NCBI RefSeq assembly: GCF_001718835.1
Contig: NZ_CP013444.1
Span: forward strand, 1,736,001-1,800,000
Direction: 5' to 3'
Length of the DNA: 64,000 bases
DNA from: Burkholderia cepacia
Lineage (GTDB): Bacteria; Pseudomonadota; Gammaproteobacteria; Burkholderiales; Burkholderiaceae
Below, piece after piece: positions 16,917 through 24,947 of this stretch (position 1 is its first letter; the number at the start of each line of letters is the position of its first letter). Under the pieces are notes generated by a model. It was not told the DNA's origin, made no database searches, and was given only the letters and a program-made list of their open reading frames with translations. The translations under genes were made by a program, and so were the position numbers.

Positions 16917-17327
16917 ATGGCTTTCGGCAACTTTCCCAACGGCGACGGACAGCGGCGCGCGACGCGCGCGATCGCGGAACCCGCGCCGGCGCCCCGCGAC
17001 GATCTCGATGCGCTGCTCGCGCTCGCCCGCCAGGCCGGGCTGCTCGTGACGCTCGACGGACAGATCGGCCGCGAGAAGTACCAGAGCATCGTCGGGTCGG
17101 TGGCCGCGTTGCAGCGGTTCGCGGCCGCGCTGCGCCAGCAGGCGGCCGTGGCTGCGCCCGCGCCGTCGCCGGTGCGGCGCGCGTCGCGCCGCGGGCACGT
17201 GCGCGTGAGCAGGACGCGCCGCTTTTCACCGTGCCGCGCCTGCCCCCTCGAGACGGCGCGCCACCGCGCGCATGCGCGACACGGCGGGCGCCAGCGGCGT
17301 AGCGCCCGTCCGGGCTGCGTGTCCTGA
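16917..17327 (+). CDS. Hypothetical small protein
   Basis: 136 residues. After a polar start (MAFGNFPNGDGQRR) there is a plausible helical domain, DDLDALLALARQAGLLVTLDG and KYQSIVGSVAALQRFAAALR (shown in part), followed by a basic tail rich in Arg that may be disordered. A GGAGGAGA ribosome site precedes the ATG. The helical part resembles short Burkholderia hypothetical proteins I cannot assign. The last 50 codons look less protein-like, so the true gene could be shorter through an error downstream. Confidence 0.55.
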   Translation: MAFGNFPNGDGQRRATRAIAEPAPAPRDDLDALLALARQAGLLVTLDGQIGREKYQSIVGSVAALQRFAAALRQQAAVAAPAPSPVRRASRRGHVRVSRTRRFSPCRACPLETARHRAHARHGGRQRRSARPGCVS

Positions 17328-17508
17328 CATCGCGCACGCCGCCGCTGCCGCGCTGACGAACCGGCCCGGCCGGTCCGGCGCGCGGCGCGGCATCATCGAC
17401 GGCGGACGTCATGCCGACAGGCGTGCGCGCGGCCATGCGCACGCCGTGGCGGCGTTCGGCCGTCACCGGTTTACATACGAGGAAAAGCGTCGGCGCGGGG
17501 CCAGGAAA

Positions 17509-17535
17509 ACGGGCGGGGTCAACCACCCCGCCCGT
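17509..17535 (-). terminator. Rho-independent terminator after the USP-BON operon
   Basis: Perfect 11-base arms (acgggcggggt / accccgcccgt) with a 5-base loop; on the minus strand the stem is followed by TTTTCC. It lies 80 bases past the BON gene stop. Confidence 0.8.
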
Positions 17536-17614
17536 CCTCCAAGGCAGCCGACGGCTGCCTACCCTCGTGCCAGAGAGTTCGTGTCCGGTGCCGGCGGCAT
17601 CCGCGTGCGCGCGC

Positions 17615-18265
17615 CTACTCGACCACCAGGTTGTCGATCACCACGCGCACGCCGGGCGCAGACCAGGCCGCACCGCGCGCGACTTCGCGCTCCGCATACG
17701 AGTCGACCTTGCCGTTGAGCGTGACCGTGCCGTCCTGCACGATCACGTCGATATGGTTCGCTTCGCGTTCCGCGTGCCGCTGCATCGCCTTGCGGATCGT
17801 CGCGCCAATGTCGCCGGCGACCACGTCGCCAGCCACCTCGATCGCATCGGATACGCCGACGATCCCGCGCATCTGCGACACCGCGCGCAACGCGCGCTGC
17901 CGCTGGTAGCCCCAGTCGACCTTGCCGCTCAGCGTGATCCAGCCTTTCTCGATCTGCACGTGGATCGCGTCGTCGCGCAGGCCGGCCGTCCAGTGCAGCA
18001 CGGCGCGCACCGCTTTCGCGATGTCTTCGTCGGTATGGCGCTCGTCATGCGGCAAATGCACGGTCATGTCGACGACGACGGCCCTCACGCCCGCAACGCG
18101 ATGCGCGGCGTGTTCCGCCGCGACCTTCTCCGCGACGCTCGACGGATGTCCCGACAGCGTGACGACCCGGTCTTCGACCTCGACGCCGATGCGGGTCGAA
18201 TCGACCGCCGGATCCCACGCGAGCTCTTCCTCGACGTCCTGCTTCAGTTGCTTGTCGGTTTTCAT
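17615..18265 (-). CDS. Triple BON-domain protein
   Basis: 216 residues with three successive BON (OsmY-like) domains, each with the Gly-containing core VTLSGHPSS, ITLSGKVDWGYQR and VTLNGKVDSYAER. BON domains bind phospholipid surfaces and are common in osmotic or low-oxygen stress proteins. There is no signal peptide (MKTDKQLKQDVEEEL), so it is probably cytoplasmic or membrane-peripheral. It follows the tandem USP gene by 32 bases, forming an operon probably driven by the FNR-type promoter at 19367-19407 and closed by the terminator at 17509-17535. Confidence 0.9.
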   Translation of the reverse strand: MKTDKQLKQDVEEELAWDPAVDSTRIGVEVEDRVVTLSGHPSSVAEKVAAEHAAHRVAGVRAVVVDMTVHLPHDERHTDEDIAKAVRAVLHWTAGLRDDAIHVQIEKGWITLSGKVDWGYQRQRALRAVSQMRGIVGVSDAIEVAGDVVAGDIGATIRKAMQRHAEREANHIDVIVQDGTVTLNGKVDSYAEREVARGAAWSAPGVRVVIDNLVVE

Positions 18266-18297
18266 CGCACGCTCCCGAATGGGCCCGTCCGGCGGCG

Positions 18298-19233
18298 TCA
18301 GTCCGTGCCGCGCACGAGCAGCACGGGCACCTGGGCGAGATGCGCCACGCGACGCGCGACGCTGCCGATCAGCAGCGCCGCCAGCCCGCGCCGGCCGTGC
18401 GTCCCCACCACCAGCAGTTCGGCACGCCAGTGCACGGCGTCGCGCATCAGCGCGTGCGCGACGTCATCGCTCGTTGCGTGCGTTTCGATGATGCCGCGCT
18501 TGGTCGGATTCGCGCATCCGTCGAACAGCGCCGCCACCCGCGCGAGCGCGCCCTCGCCTTCGGCGCGGTACGCGTCCTCGAGCGCGCGCACCGGCACGAT
18601 ATCCGTCAGACGAACCGCGCGATCGACGACGTACACCGCGTAGAGCAGCGTCGTCGGCGTCGCGAGCGCCATGCCGGCCTGCAACGCGTGCAGCGACGGC
18701 TCGCTGCCGTCGACCGCGAACATCAGCCGCTGCGGCGGGCCGTCCATCGGCCGCTCGTAGCTCGCCGGCACGATCAGCAGCGCGCAGCGCGCGCGCGTCG
18801 TCAGCGTGTCCGACATCGCGCCTTCGACGAGCCGCAGCAGCCCGTGATGCGCGCTCGCGCCGACCACGAGCGCATCGGCCTGCCACGCGACGGTGTCGCC
18901 GACGAGCGCGTTGGCGATCGTGCCGCCCGCGACCGACGTATCGACGATGGCCTGCTCGACGTCCGCGCCGCATCCGGCGAACAGCGGCGTAATGCGGTCG
19001 AGCACGGCCTGCGCATCGTGCGCCATTTCCTCGCGCGCGGACGTCAGCAGCGCATCGATGCGCGGGATGTCGGGCAGCAGCAGGCGGGGATTGTCGATCA
19101 CGCTGACGACGCGCAGCTGCATGCCGGGACGCAGCAGCGTGCGCACGTACTGCGCGGCGCGAAGCGATTCGGGCGTCGGATCGACAGCCAGCACGAGTCG
19201 CGAGAGCGGCGGGACGGATGAGTCAGGCTGCAT
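18298..19233 (-). CDS. Tandem universal stress protein (two UspA domains)
   Basis: 311 residues. The first UspA domain starts LSRLVLAVDPTPESLRAAQYV and has VGASAHHGLLRL; the second starts QRLMFAVDGSEPSLHALQAG and has the ATP-binding signature VVGTHGRRGLAALLIGSVA (seen in part). Tandem USPs respond to starvation, hypoxia and oxidative stress. The ATG at 19233 has GGAGG nine bases upstream; residues before it are not conserved. First gene of the USP-BON operon. Confidence 0.92.
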   Translation of the reverse strand: MQPDSSVPPLSRLVLAVDPTPESLRAAQYVRTLLRPGMQLRVVSVIDNPRLLLPDIPRIDALLTSAREEMAHDAQAVLDRITPLFAGCGADVEQAIVDTSVAGGTIANALVGDTVAWQADALVVGASAHHGLLRLVEGAMSDTLTTRARCALLIVPASYERPMDGPPQRLMFAVDGSEPSLHALQAGMALATPTTLLYAVYVVDRAVRLTDIVPVRALEDAYRAEGEGALARVAALFDGCANPTKRGIIETHATSDDVAHALMRDAVHWRAELLVVGTHGRRGLAALLIGSVARRVAHLAQVPVLLVRGTD

Positions 19234-19366
19234 GGCGAAGGCCTCCGTGCGTGCGCGCCGTCCTTGGCGGGACGGCGCCGGGGCTTCGCGCGGCGGATCG
19301 GGCCGCTGACGCACGATCGCAGGCATCGGCGGGCTGCCACGCGAAGCGCGGACAATCGATGCGTTC

Positions 19367-19407
19367 AGCATAGGACGTCCGGCCCGCGCGTGCATGATGA
19401 AAATCAA
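19367..19407 (-). promoter_or_regulatory. FNR/CRP-type promoter of the USP-BON operon
   Basis: On the minus strand TTGAT-TTTC-ATCAT (19407-19394) matches the FNR consensus TTGAT-N4-ATCAA at nine of ten positions. A -10 hexamer TATGCT lies at 19372-19367, putting the box centre near -41, the class II activator position. The spacing and -10 are identical to those at 47179-47219. Confidence 0.65.
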
Positions 19408-19435
19408 GCGGCAGGCCGGACGAGAGGCGCGCGGC

Positions 19436-20818
19436 CTACGATTCCGTCGAGACCGACGCCACCGGGCGGTTCGCGTAGAACAGCGCATACGCGACGCCGA
19501 GCAGCACGATCCACACCGGGCCGATCACGAGCGCGACGCGCGTGTCGGGCGTGAACGCCATCAGCACGACGACCAGCACCAGAAAACCGAGGGCGACGAA
19601 CGAACCGAGCGGATAGAACGGCACGCGGATCGGCAGGCGCGCGATCCTGTCGGCCGACAGCGTGCGGCGAAAGCGCATCTGTGCGATCAGGATCACGCAC
19701 CACGTCCAGATCGCGCCGAACGTCGACACCGACGTGAGCCACGTGAACACGTGCTGCGGCGCGAGATAGTTGAGCAGCACGCCGATCAGCAGCAGCGCGA
19801 CCGATACGATCACGCCGTACACCGGCACGCCGTTGCGGTTGACCTTGCCGAGCTTGCTCGGCGCCTGGCCCTGCTGCGCGAGGTTGTAGAGCATCCGCGC
19901 GGTGCTGAACAGCCCGCTGTTGCACGACGACAGCGCCGCGGTTAAGACGACGAAGTTGATGATGCCGGCGGCAGCCGGGATGCCGAGCCGCGAGAACGTC
20001 ATCACGAACGGGCTGCCCTGCGTGCCGATCTGGTCCCACGGATAGAGCGACATGATCACGAACAGCGCGCCGATGTAGAAAATCAGCACGCGCCAGAACA
20101 CCGAGTTCACGGCCTTCGTCAGCGACTTCTCCGGGTTGCGCGCCTCGCCGGCCGTGAGACCGAGCATCTCGACGCCGAGATACGCGAACATCACGATCGG
20201 CAGCGCGGCGATCACGCCGTTGATGCCGTTCGGCATGAAGCCGCCGTGCGCCCACAGGTTCGACAGGCCGATCGCGACACCGCCGTTGCCGATCCCGAAC
20301 GCGATCATCAACCCGCCGCCGATGATCATCAGCACGATCGTGACGATCTTGATCAGCGCGAACCAGAACTCGAATTCACCGTACAGCTTGACCGCGATGA
20401 AGTTCACCGAGCCCATCGCCATGAGCGCCGCGAGCGCCCAGATCCAGTTCGGCACGGAGGGGAACCACATGTGCATGTAGACGCCGACCGCCGTGATTTC
20501 GGCCATGCAGGTGACGATCCACACGAACCAGTAGGTCCAGCCGGTCAGGTAGCCGGCGAGCGGCCCGAGGTAGTCGCGCGCGTAGCGGCTGAATGCGCCG
20601 GCGACGGGATTGGCGATCGCCATCTCGCCGAGTGCGCGCATGATCAGGAAAATCGCGATGCCGCCCAGCAGGTAGGTCAGCAGGATGGCCGGGCCCGCGA
20701 CGCGGATCGCGGTGGCCGAGCCGAGGAACAGGCCGACGCCGATCGTCGCGCCGAGCGCCATCAGGTTGATGTGCCGCTCTTCCAGCCCGCGGTGCAACTG
20801 GTCTTCTGGTTGTTTCAA
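19436..20818 (-). CDS. Amino-acid permease, APC superfamily (HutT/ProY-like)
   Basis: 460 residues with about 12 transmembrane segments; probably a proton-coupled importer of histidine, proline or an aromatic amino acid. Signatures: GLEERHINLMALGATIGVG (early), AGPAILLTYLLGGI, and VEMLGLTAGEARNPEKSL after helix 6. The start is a TTG at 20818 preceded by AGGAGA at the right distance, giving the usual N-terminus LKQPEDQLHRGLEERH; the frame runs on upstream without homology. Monocistronic. Substrate is not decidable from sequence; it resembles the permease at 49833-51218. Confidence 0.9.
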   Translation of the reverse strand: MKQPEDQLHRGLEERHINLMALGATIGVGLFLGSATAIRVAGPAILLTYLLGGIAIFLIMRALGEMAIANPVAGAFSRYARDYLGPLAGYLTGWTYWFVWIVTCMAEITAVGVYMHMWFPSVPNWIWALAALMAMGSVNFIAVKLYGEFEFWFALIKIVTIVLMIIGGGLMIAFGIGNGGVAIGLSNLWAHGGFMPNGINGVIAALPIVMFAYLGVEMLGLTAGEARNPEKSLTKAVNSVFWRVLIFYIGALFVIMSLYPWDQIGTQGSPFVMTFSRLGIPAAAGIINFVVLTAALSSCNSGLFSTARMLYNLAQQGQAPSKLGKVNRNGVPVYGVIVSVALLLIGVLLNYLAPQHVFTWLTSVSTFGAIWTWCVILIAQMRFRRTLSADRIARLPIRVPFYPLGSFVALGFLVLVVVLMAFTPDTRVALVIGPVWIVLLGVAYALFYANRPVASVSTES

Positions 20819-21330
20819 GTCCGTCTCCTGGCAGCCGTGGGCGACCGCCGTCACTGTGTCGATATCAGCGCACGGCTTGCCGGTGCTGCTCAGACCGCCG
20901 AAAACGAAATGATTCCCGCCGCTTATTTCCGGATTGGAAATGAAACGGATATTGAGCGAAACCGTTCGGAATCGCCGCGGATTAACCGTATTTTCCGGAA
21001 CAATCCGGAAAGCGGCGCGTGCCGGTTCGGGAACACGCCGACACGCCGGACGCGGCGTGTCAAAGCGCGCCGTGCCTGGCATCGCGTTCAACGGGAATTC
21101 AATCGAATTCGGCGCGGCATGCCGCGCCTCCTGTGTGCGCCTTGATGCGCCTGCAATATGCAGGCGGGATTATATGAATGATCAGACGATTCGCGCCAGT
21201 CGATTTTGCGTGGCAAGCGCCGACGCCGCTCGTGAACGCTGCCGGTGCTTTCCGTCACCGCACACGCTCATGTTTTTTTAAGATCTATTGTTCGGCACCG
21301 CCATCGCCACTAATACTAAATCACAAAAAA
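20819..21330. other. Intergenic, about 510 bases
   Basis: Between the permease start and the PAAR gene. AT content rises from about 21290, marking the right edge of core DNA and the left edge of the T6SS cargo module. No gene supported; a TTTTTTT run at 21273 may serve as a terminator for rightward transcription. Confidence 0.4.
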
Positions 21331-21618
21331 TCAGACATCGATCGACATGACATGCTGCGAAGCAACGAGCAACGGCGGCACCGGGCATTTGCAAACGCAC
21401 AGATCGTCGCTCAGCGCTACGCGGCGACCATCAGGCCCGGTCATTGGGATTCGCGGGCCGACACATTGAATCTTGCCGATCGTCTTACACACCGGGCAAA
21501 ACACATCGTCATCCTCGTGCGCGATGTGCCTGCCGTCGAGCGCGAACGGTGTAGCCTTGGCTTGGACCGTTCCGGCCACCGTCGTGTGATCTCCGTCGAG
21601 AATCAGGTATCGAGTCAT
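21331..21618 (-). CDS. PAAR-domain protein (T6SS spike tip)
   Basis: 95 residues spanning one PAAR domain: LILDGDHTTVAGTVQA, the turn DGRHIAHEDDDVFCPVC and GKIQCVGPRIPMTGPDGR (seen in part). PAAR proteins sharpen the VgrG trimer of the type VI secretion spike and bind a metal; the cysteines of FCPVC and CVCKC probably help. Start set at the ATG 21618. It closes the vgrG module, four genes after VgrG. Confidence 0.88.
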   Translation of the reverse strand: MTRYLILDGDHTTVAGTVQAKATPFALDGRHIAHEDDDVFCPVCKTIGKIQCVGPRIPMTGPDGRRVALSDDLCVCKCPVPPLLVASQHVMSIDV

Positions 21619-21680
21619 GATCGTTAGCCGCCTCATTTTTCCTCAGACGTCGTAATCTCCGGGCCGAGACTCCACTCGCA

Positions 21681-22250
21681 TCAACACCTATTCAAAGCCT
21701 CTTCGACTCCTTGACGGTATTTTGCGGGCACTCCATCATTTCCAACCAATAGTTCTTCAAATATCACGCGCACGTTAATTTTCTCTGGATTCACATGCTC
21801 TTGCAGCAGCTTGTCTAACTTCCCATGTGCAGTAAATTTACGAATATAGTCAGGCCCAATCCCCAAGGCAACATCAGCAAGGAGAACCGGAATCCCCCAA
21901 ATTAACGTTAGCAGAGACGTTTTAGGTGTAATCGCATGCTTTAAAATATTCCCACGATCAACACACGAGTCTAAATTTCCAAGCGCCTCGATAAGCCAGT
22001 GTCGCTGCGGCCTTACACTCGCAACCATGATGCGCTCAACCAGAAAGTCTTGAAACCGCAAGTCTTTTTTAATAATTTCAGGGCAAATTCGCTCGCTTGC
22101 CCGATGAATTGCTTGAACACTGGACAAATTCTGTCCTGCAGCCTCAATAAAGCCATTGTCCTGAAGCGCGACACACACTGTATTCAAGACAAACGAATCG
22201 CATACGCCCGAAATATTTTTCCTGACGATCGCTTCAATCTCATCCGTCAT
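21681..22250 (-). CDS. Unknown protein in the T6SS cargo module
   Basis: 189 residues, not recognised. Distinctly AT-richer than core genes. It begins MTDEIEAIVRKNISGVCD and has one strongly hydrophobic segment (TSLLTLIWGIPVLLADVAL, about 111-129), followed by a charged C-terminus. It lies 27 bases from the DUF3396 gene and 62 from the PAAR gene, same strand. It may be a second immunity protein, an adaptor, or an inner-membrane partner of the VRR-NUC effector. A G-rich ribosome site precedes the ATG. Confidence 0.7.
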   Translation of the reverse strand: MTDEIEAIVRKNISGVCDSFVLNTVCVALQDNGFIEAAGQNLSSVQAIHRASERICPEIIKKDLRFQDFLVERIMVASVRPQRHWLIEALGNLDSCVDRGNILKHAITPKTSLLTLIWGIPVLLADVALGIGPDYIRKFTAHGKLDKLLQEHVNPEKINVRVIFEELLVGNDGVPAKYRQGVEEALNRC

Positions 22251-22277
22251 TCCCCCCCCAACATCGAATATGCCACG

Positions 22278-23621
22278 CTACCCATCCTGCTTCTGACTCG
22301 GCGACCAATGCCAGTTCGTCGTACCCCAAGAACTGCCCTCGATCACAGGCATGATTTCGCCTGCTTCGAAATAACGGCGACTGCCTGCCTTGGCGGGCGT
22401 ATGCCACCATCCAGCTTCGGGACACGGGTTGCCGCCCCGTACGCTTTGGCGGACCGGTTCGCGATTCGCGGGCGGCGGAACGACAGTCGGCGGCTCAGGA
22501 ATCGGCGGCGCATCGGGCAAGTCAAAACGAGCCACCCATTTCCGCGCATTTTTTACGTCCGCGCTCGGCAGATCGGGGATGTATGTGTGCAGTGCGTCAG
22601 GCTTCGGATCGCGCAGCACACGCAAGACACTGTTCACAAACACGTACGGCTCAGGCAAGCCTTCTTCAGGAGCACCAAGGCGCGGGAAGTCGCCCGCGCG
22701 GATCATCAGACACGCATTCGCACGCTCGATGTGGATGTCAGGACGATCAAGTTTTTCCCGGATCGCCGCCTCGCCGCCCAAGCGCTCGATGAACAGTTCG
22801 CCTAGGATCGTGTACCAGTTCACGCCCTTGATGAAACCCCATCGCCCGACCTTTGCACCGGGATGCAGGTAATCATACTGAGCCGTCATTTCTTCTAGTG
22901 ACTCACCCACATACGAATTTGCCTCGTAATCAGATTTCTGCAGGTGAGCGGTGCTATCAATCTCTAGTCCGCTGAAACGTTCCGCAAGCGCCCATTCCTG
23001 CGGCATGTACTTACTATAATTAAATGCGAGTATTGGCGCCAATCCGCCATAACCAGCACGCACAACGAGTTTACCGCAAACATACTTCAAAAAATTCTCG
23101 TATTGCACGATTCCTTCACTAGTTGTCATCAAGTTCAGCGGCACATTGAACTTCAAATATGACAATCCAGATTCTCTCCCCTTTGCCACGCGCAGCAACC
23201 CGTTGGGATGAACATAGTCTTGTGCAAGTGCCGAACCCGTGAGCGTCTTGATGCTATATTCAGCCGCAGTGTCTTGATCAGTCGCACTAGACAAAACAAC
23301 ACTCACTTTCAAATGTGACGGTGAATCGATAATCGCCCGTCGAATCTTCTCAACGCCTTTCTCGTTCCGCTTCGAGAATTTACCAAGGTCGGAGTCCTTG
23401 CCGCCCTTCAGATGCTCGCCGAACATTTCGGCGAAGCGATCAAAACAGTCAAGAATCGCCTTTCGCACCTCAGGCTGCGAGCCACGCTCGAAAAACACCG
23501 TACCGATGACTCCCGGCAACACGCCCATTGAGTTGTCGGCAAGGCGCACGCTCAAATCTTCCTGATAGCGGGAAAGCGCCTGCAACGGCGTCAAGACGGG
23601 TTTCGGATCACTCAAAGTCAT
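22278..23621 (-). CDS. DUF3396 family protein, probable immunity protein to the VRR-NUC effector
   Basis: 447 residues. The DUF3396 domain fills residues 1-360, with GVIGTVFFERGSQPEVRK early and LGAPEEGLPEPYVFVNSVLRVLR late. DUF3396 proteins (TsiV-type) are known partners of T6SS effectors. After a Pro-rich linker (PPIPEPPTVVPPPANREP) a separate C-terminal block appears with CPEAGWWHTP, SRRYFEAGEIMP and WHWSPSQ, a motif set seen in other T6SS-cargo proteins. The gene sits 38 bases after the effector, the usual effector-immunity order. Confident in the family; the immunity role is inferred from context. Confidence 0.85.
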   Translation of the reverse strand: MTLSDPKPVLTPLQALSRYQEDLSVRLADNSMGVLPGVIGTVFFERGSQPEVRKAILDCFDRFAEMFGEHLKGGKDSDLGKFSKRNEKGVEKIRRAIIDSPSHLKVSVVLSSATDQDTAAEYSIKTLTGSALAQDYVHPNGLLRVAKGRESGLSYLKFNVPLNLMTTSEGIVQYENFLKYVCGKLVVRAGYGGLAPILAFNYSKYMPQEWALAERFSGLEIDSTAHLQKSDYEANSYVGESLEEMTAQYDYLHPGAKVGRWGFIKGVNWYTILGELFIERLGGEAAIREKLDRPDIHIERANACLMIRAGDFPRLGAPEEGLPEPYVFVNSVLRVLRDPKPDALHTYIPDLPSADVKNARKWVARFDLPDAPPIPEPPTVVPPPANREPVRQSVRGGNPCPEAGWWHTPAKAGSRRYFEAGEIMPVIEGSSWGTTNWHWSPSQKQDG

Positions 23622-23659
23622 AATCAGATCATCTATTGATCAGTCGCACATGAATTCAC

Positions 23660-24922
23660 TCAGCTTGCGGACAGTGCCGCAACTGTGCCCCCACCGCCGA
23701 CGACTACACCAAGGGTTGCAGCCAATGCCGCTGCGGCTTCCGCACCAGCCGAGATAATCGCACACAGTGCAGCAAAGATCGCGATCAACTCAGGCAACAA
23801 CAGGATCACGATCGCAACGCCGATGACAATGGCTACCGCTATCGCGGCTCCCTTCAGCAGCGTCACGCCGACCTGCGCCCAATCGATATGCGTGAGCACA
23901 TCCCACGTCATATCGGTCATTTGCACAATTGCCTCCCATCCAGCCTTGAGTTGCGCAGCCGTGTAGCGAAATATTTCGTGACCTTTCTCATCCACCCACA
24001 CCCAAGCGCTATGCGCCTTATCGGCGATCCACTGACCTGCCGTAAACATCCATGCCGCATGCTGATGCAGGAACGCGCTGGTTTCAGCAGACAGGTACGA
24101 ATACCCACGATGTACGGCATCCCACACAGGGGCGACAGCATGTTCAACCTCTTCGCCGAACTCATGCGCCTTTTGCCACCAGTCCTCATACCAGACGTGA
24201 TGCGGGACAGCAGGGACGCTACGAATAGGCACGCGCTGGCGCTCCTTTTCCTCTTGGGCTTTCGGCGCGGGAATAGGGGCGGGTTTGGGGATTCTCTGCA
24301 GATCACCGTTGCAATCGGTCACATCGATCACCGACATGCGGTTTTTGTAATCACCGGCGATCAGCTTATAGGCTTCTTGCTGAGCTTCACCTAGAGAGTC
24401 ACCGGGAAACTTCACCTCGACAAGCCGCAACAAATTCGGAACATGACGGCCGCCCTCTCGATCGAACGTCCCACGACCGGGCCAGAGAATCGCCTCTTTA
24501 TCTACGATGATCACATCGGGACGCCGTAGCAAACCCACCGTCGCCCCGGGAGGAAATGGATTTAGACTGCGGCGGCGCTCCGTCCCATAGGGGTTCTCGT
24601 TACTGAGGAATGGAATTGGAATACCACCAATCATTGCATCAGCCGGTGTCATATCAAAGCTGACTTCGGCCTTGTACTTGGATAGCCACTTCCATTTGAC
24701 CCGTTCCTCAAAAATCATCGGCGCACTCATTGCGGCCTGCATGAGCAACCGATAAACGATCGATCCATCGCGCAACTTGACAGGCACGTATTTCGCCGTT
24801 TTCAGCGCAGTCTCGACCTTTTCCTGCAAATATCCCTTGGTATTTGGCGGCAGATACGCGTACTCAGGTACACGCTCTTTGATCGTCTCGCACGCGCCCG
24901 CCGGTTGAAGTGATCCGCCCAT
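23660..24922 (-). CDS. T6SS effector with VRR-NUC nuclease domain and hydrophobic C-terminus
   Basis: 420 residues. A VRR-NUC domain occupies about 120-205: RRPDVIIVDKEAI, LLRLVEVKFPGDSLGEAQQE (part) and AYKLIAGDYKNRMSVIDV, with the PD...E-x-K catalytic set; T6SS VRR-NUC effectors (TseV type) cut DNA in competitors. Downstream come a Pro-rich linker, an amphipathic region with repeated Trp, and from about residue 350 long hydrophobic helices (LLKGAAIAVAIVIGVAIVIL, part) ending in a Gly/Ala-rich tail, possibly for membrane crossing. ATG 24922 has GGAG seven bases upstream; the frame extends to 24970 but would overlap VgrG. Directly follows VgrG. Confidence 0.88.
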   Translation of the reverse strand: MGGSLQPAGACETIKERVPEYAYLPPNTKGYLQEKVETALKTAKYVPVKLRDGSIVYRLLMQAAMSAPMIFEERVKWKWLSKYKAEVSFDMTPADAMIGGIPIPFLSNENPYGTERRRSLNPFPPGATVGLLRRPDVIIVDKEAILWPGRGTFDREGGRHVPNLLRLVEVKFPGDSLGEAQQEAYKLIAGDYKNRMSVIDVTDCNGDLQRIPKPAPIPAPKAQEEKERQRVPIRSVPAVPHHVWYEDWWQKAHEFGEEVEHAVAPVWDAVHRGYSYLSAETSAFLHQHAAWMFTAGQWIADKAHSAWVWVDEKGHEIFRYTAAQLKAGWEAIVQMTDMTWDVLTHIDWAQVGVTLLKGAAIAVAIVIGVAIVILLLPELIAIFAALCAIISAGAEAAAALAATLGVVVGGGGTVAALSAS

Positions 24923-24947
24923 TGTGTTCTCCAAGTATCGTCGGCGC

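Noticed and set aside
20934..21281. ORF of 115 codons in the permease upstream region
   Set aside because: Mixed composition, no ribosome site and no recognisable domain; it overlaps the composition change before the PAAR gene.
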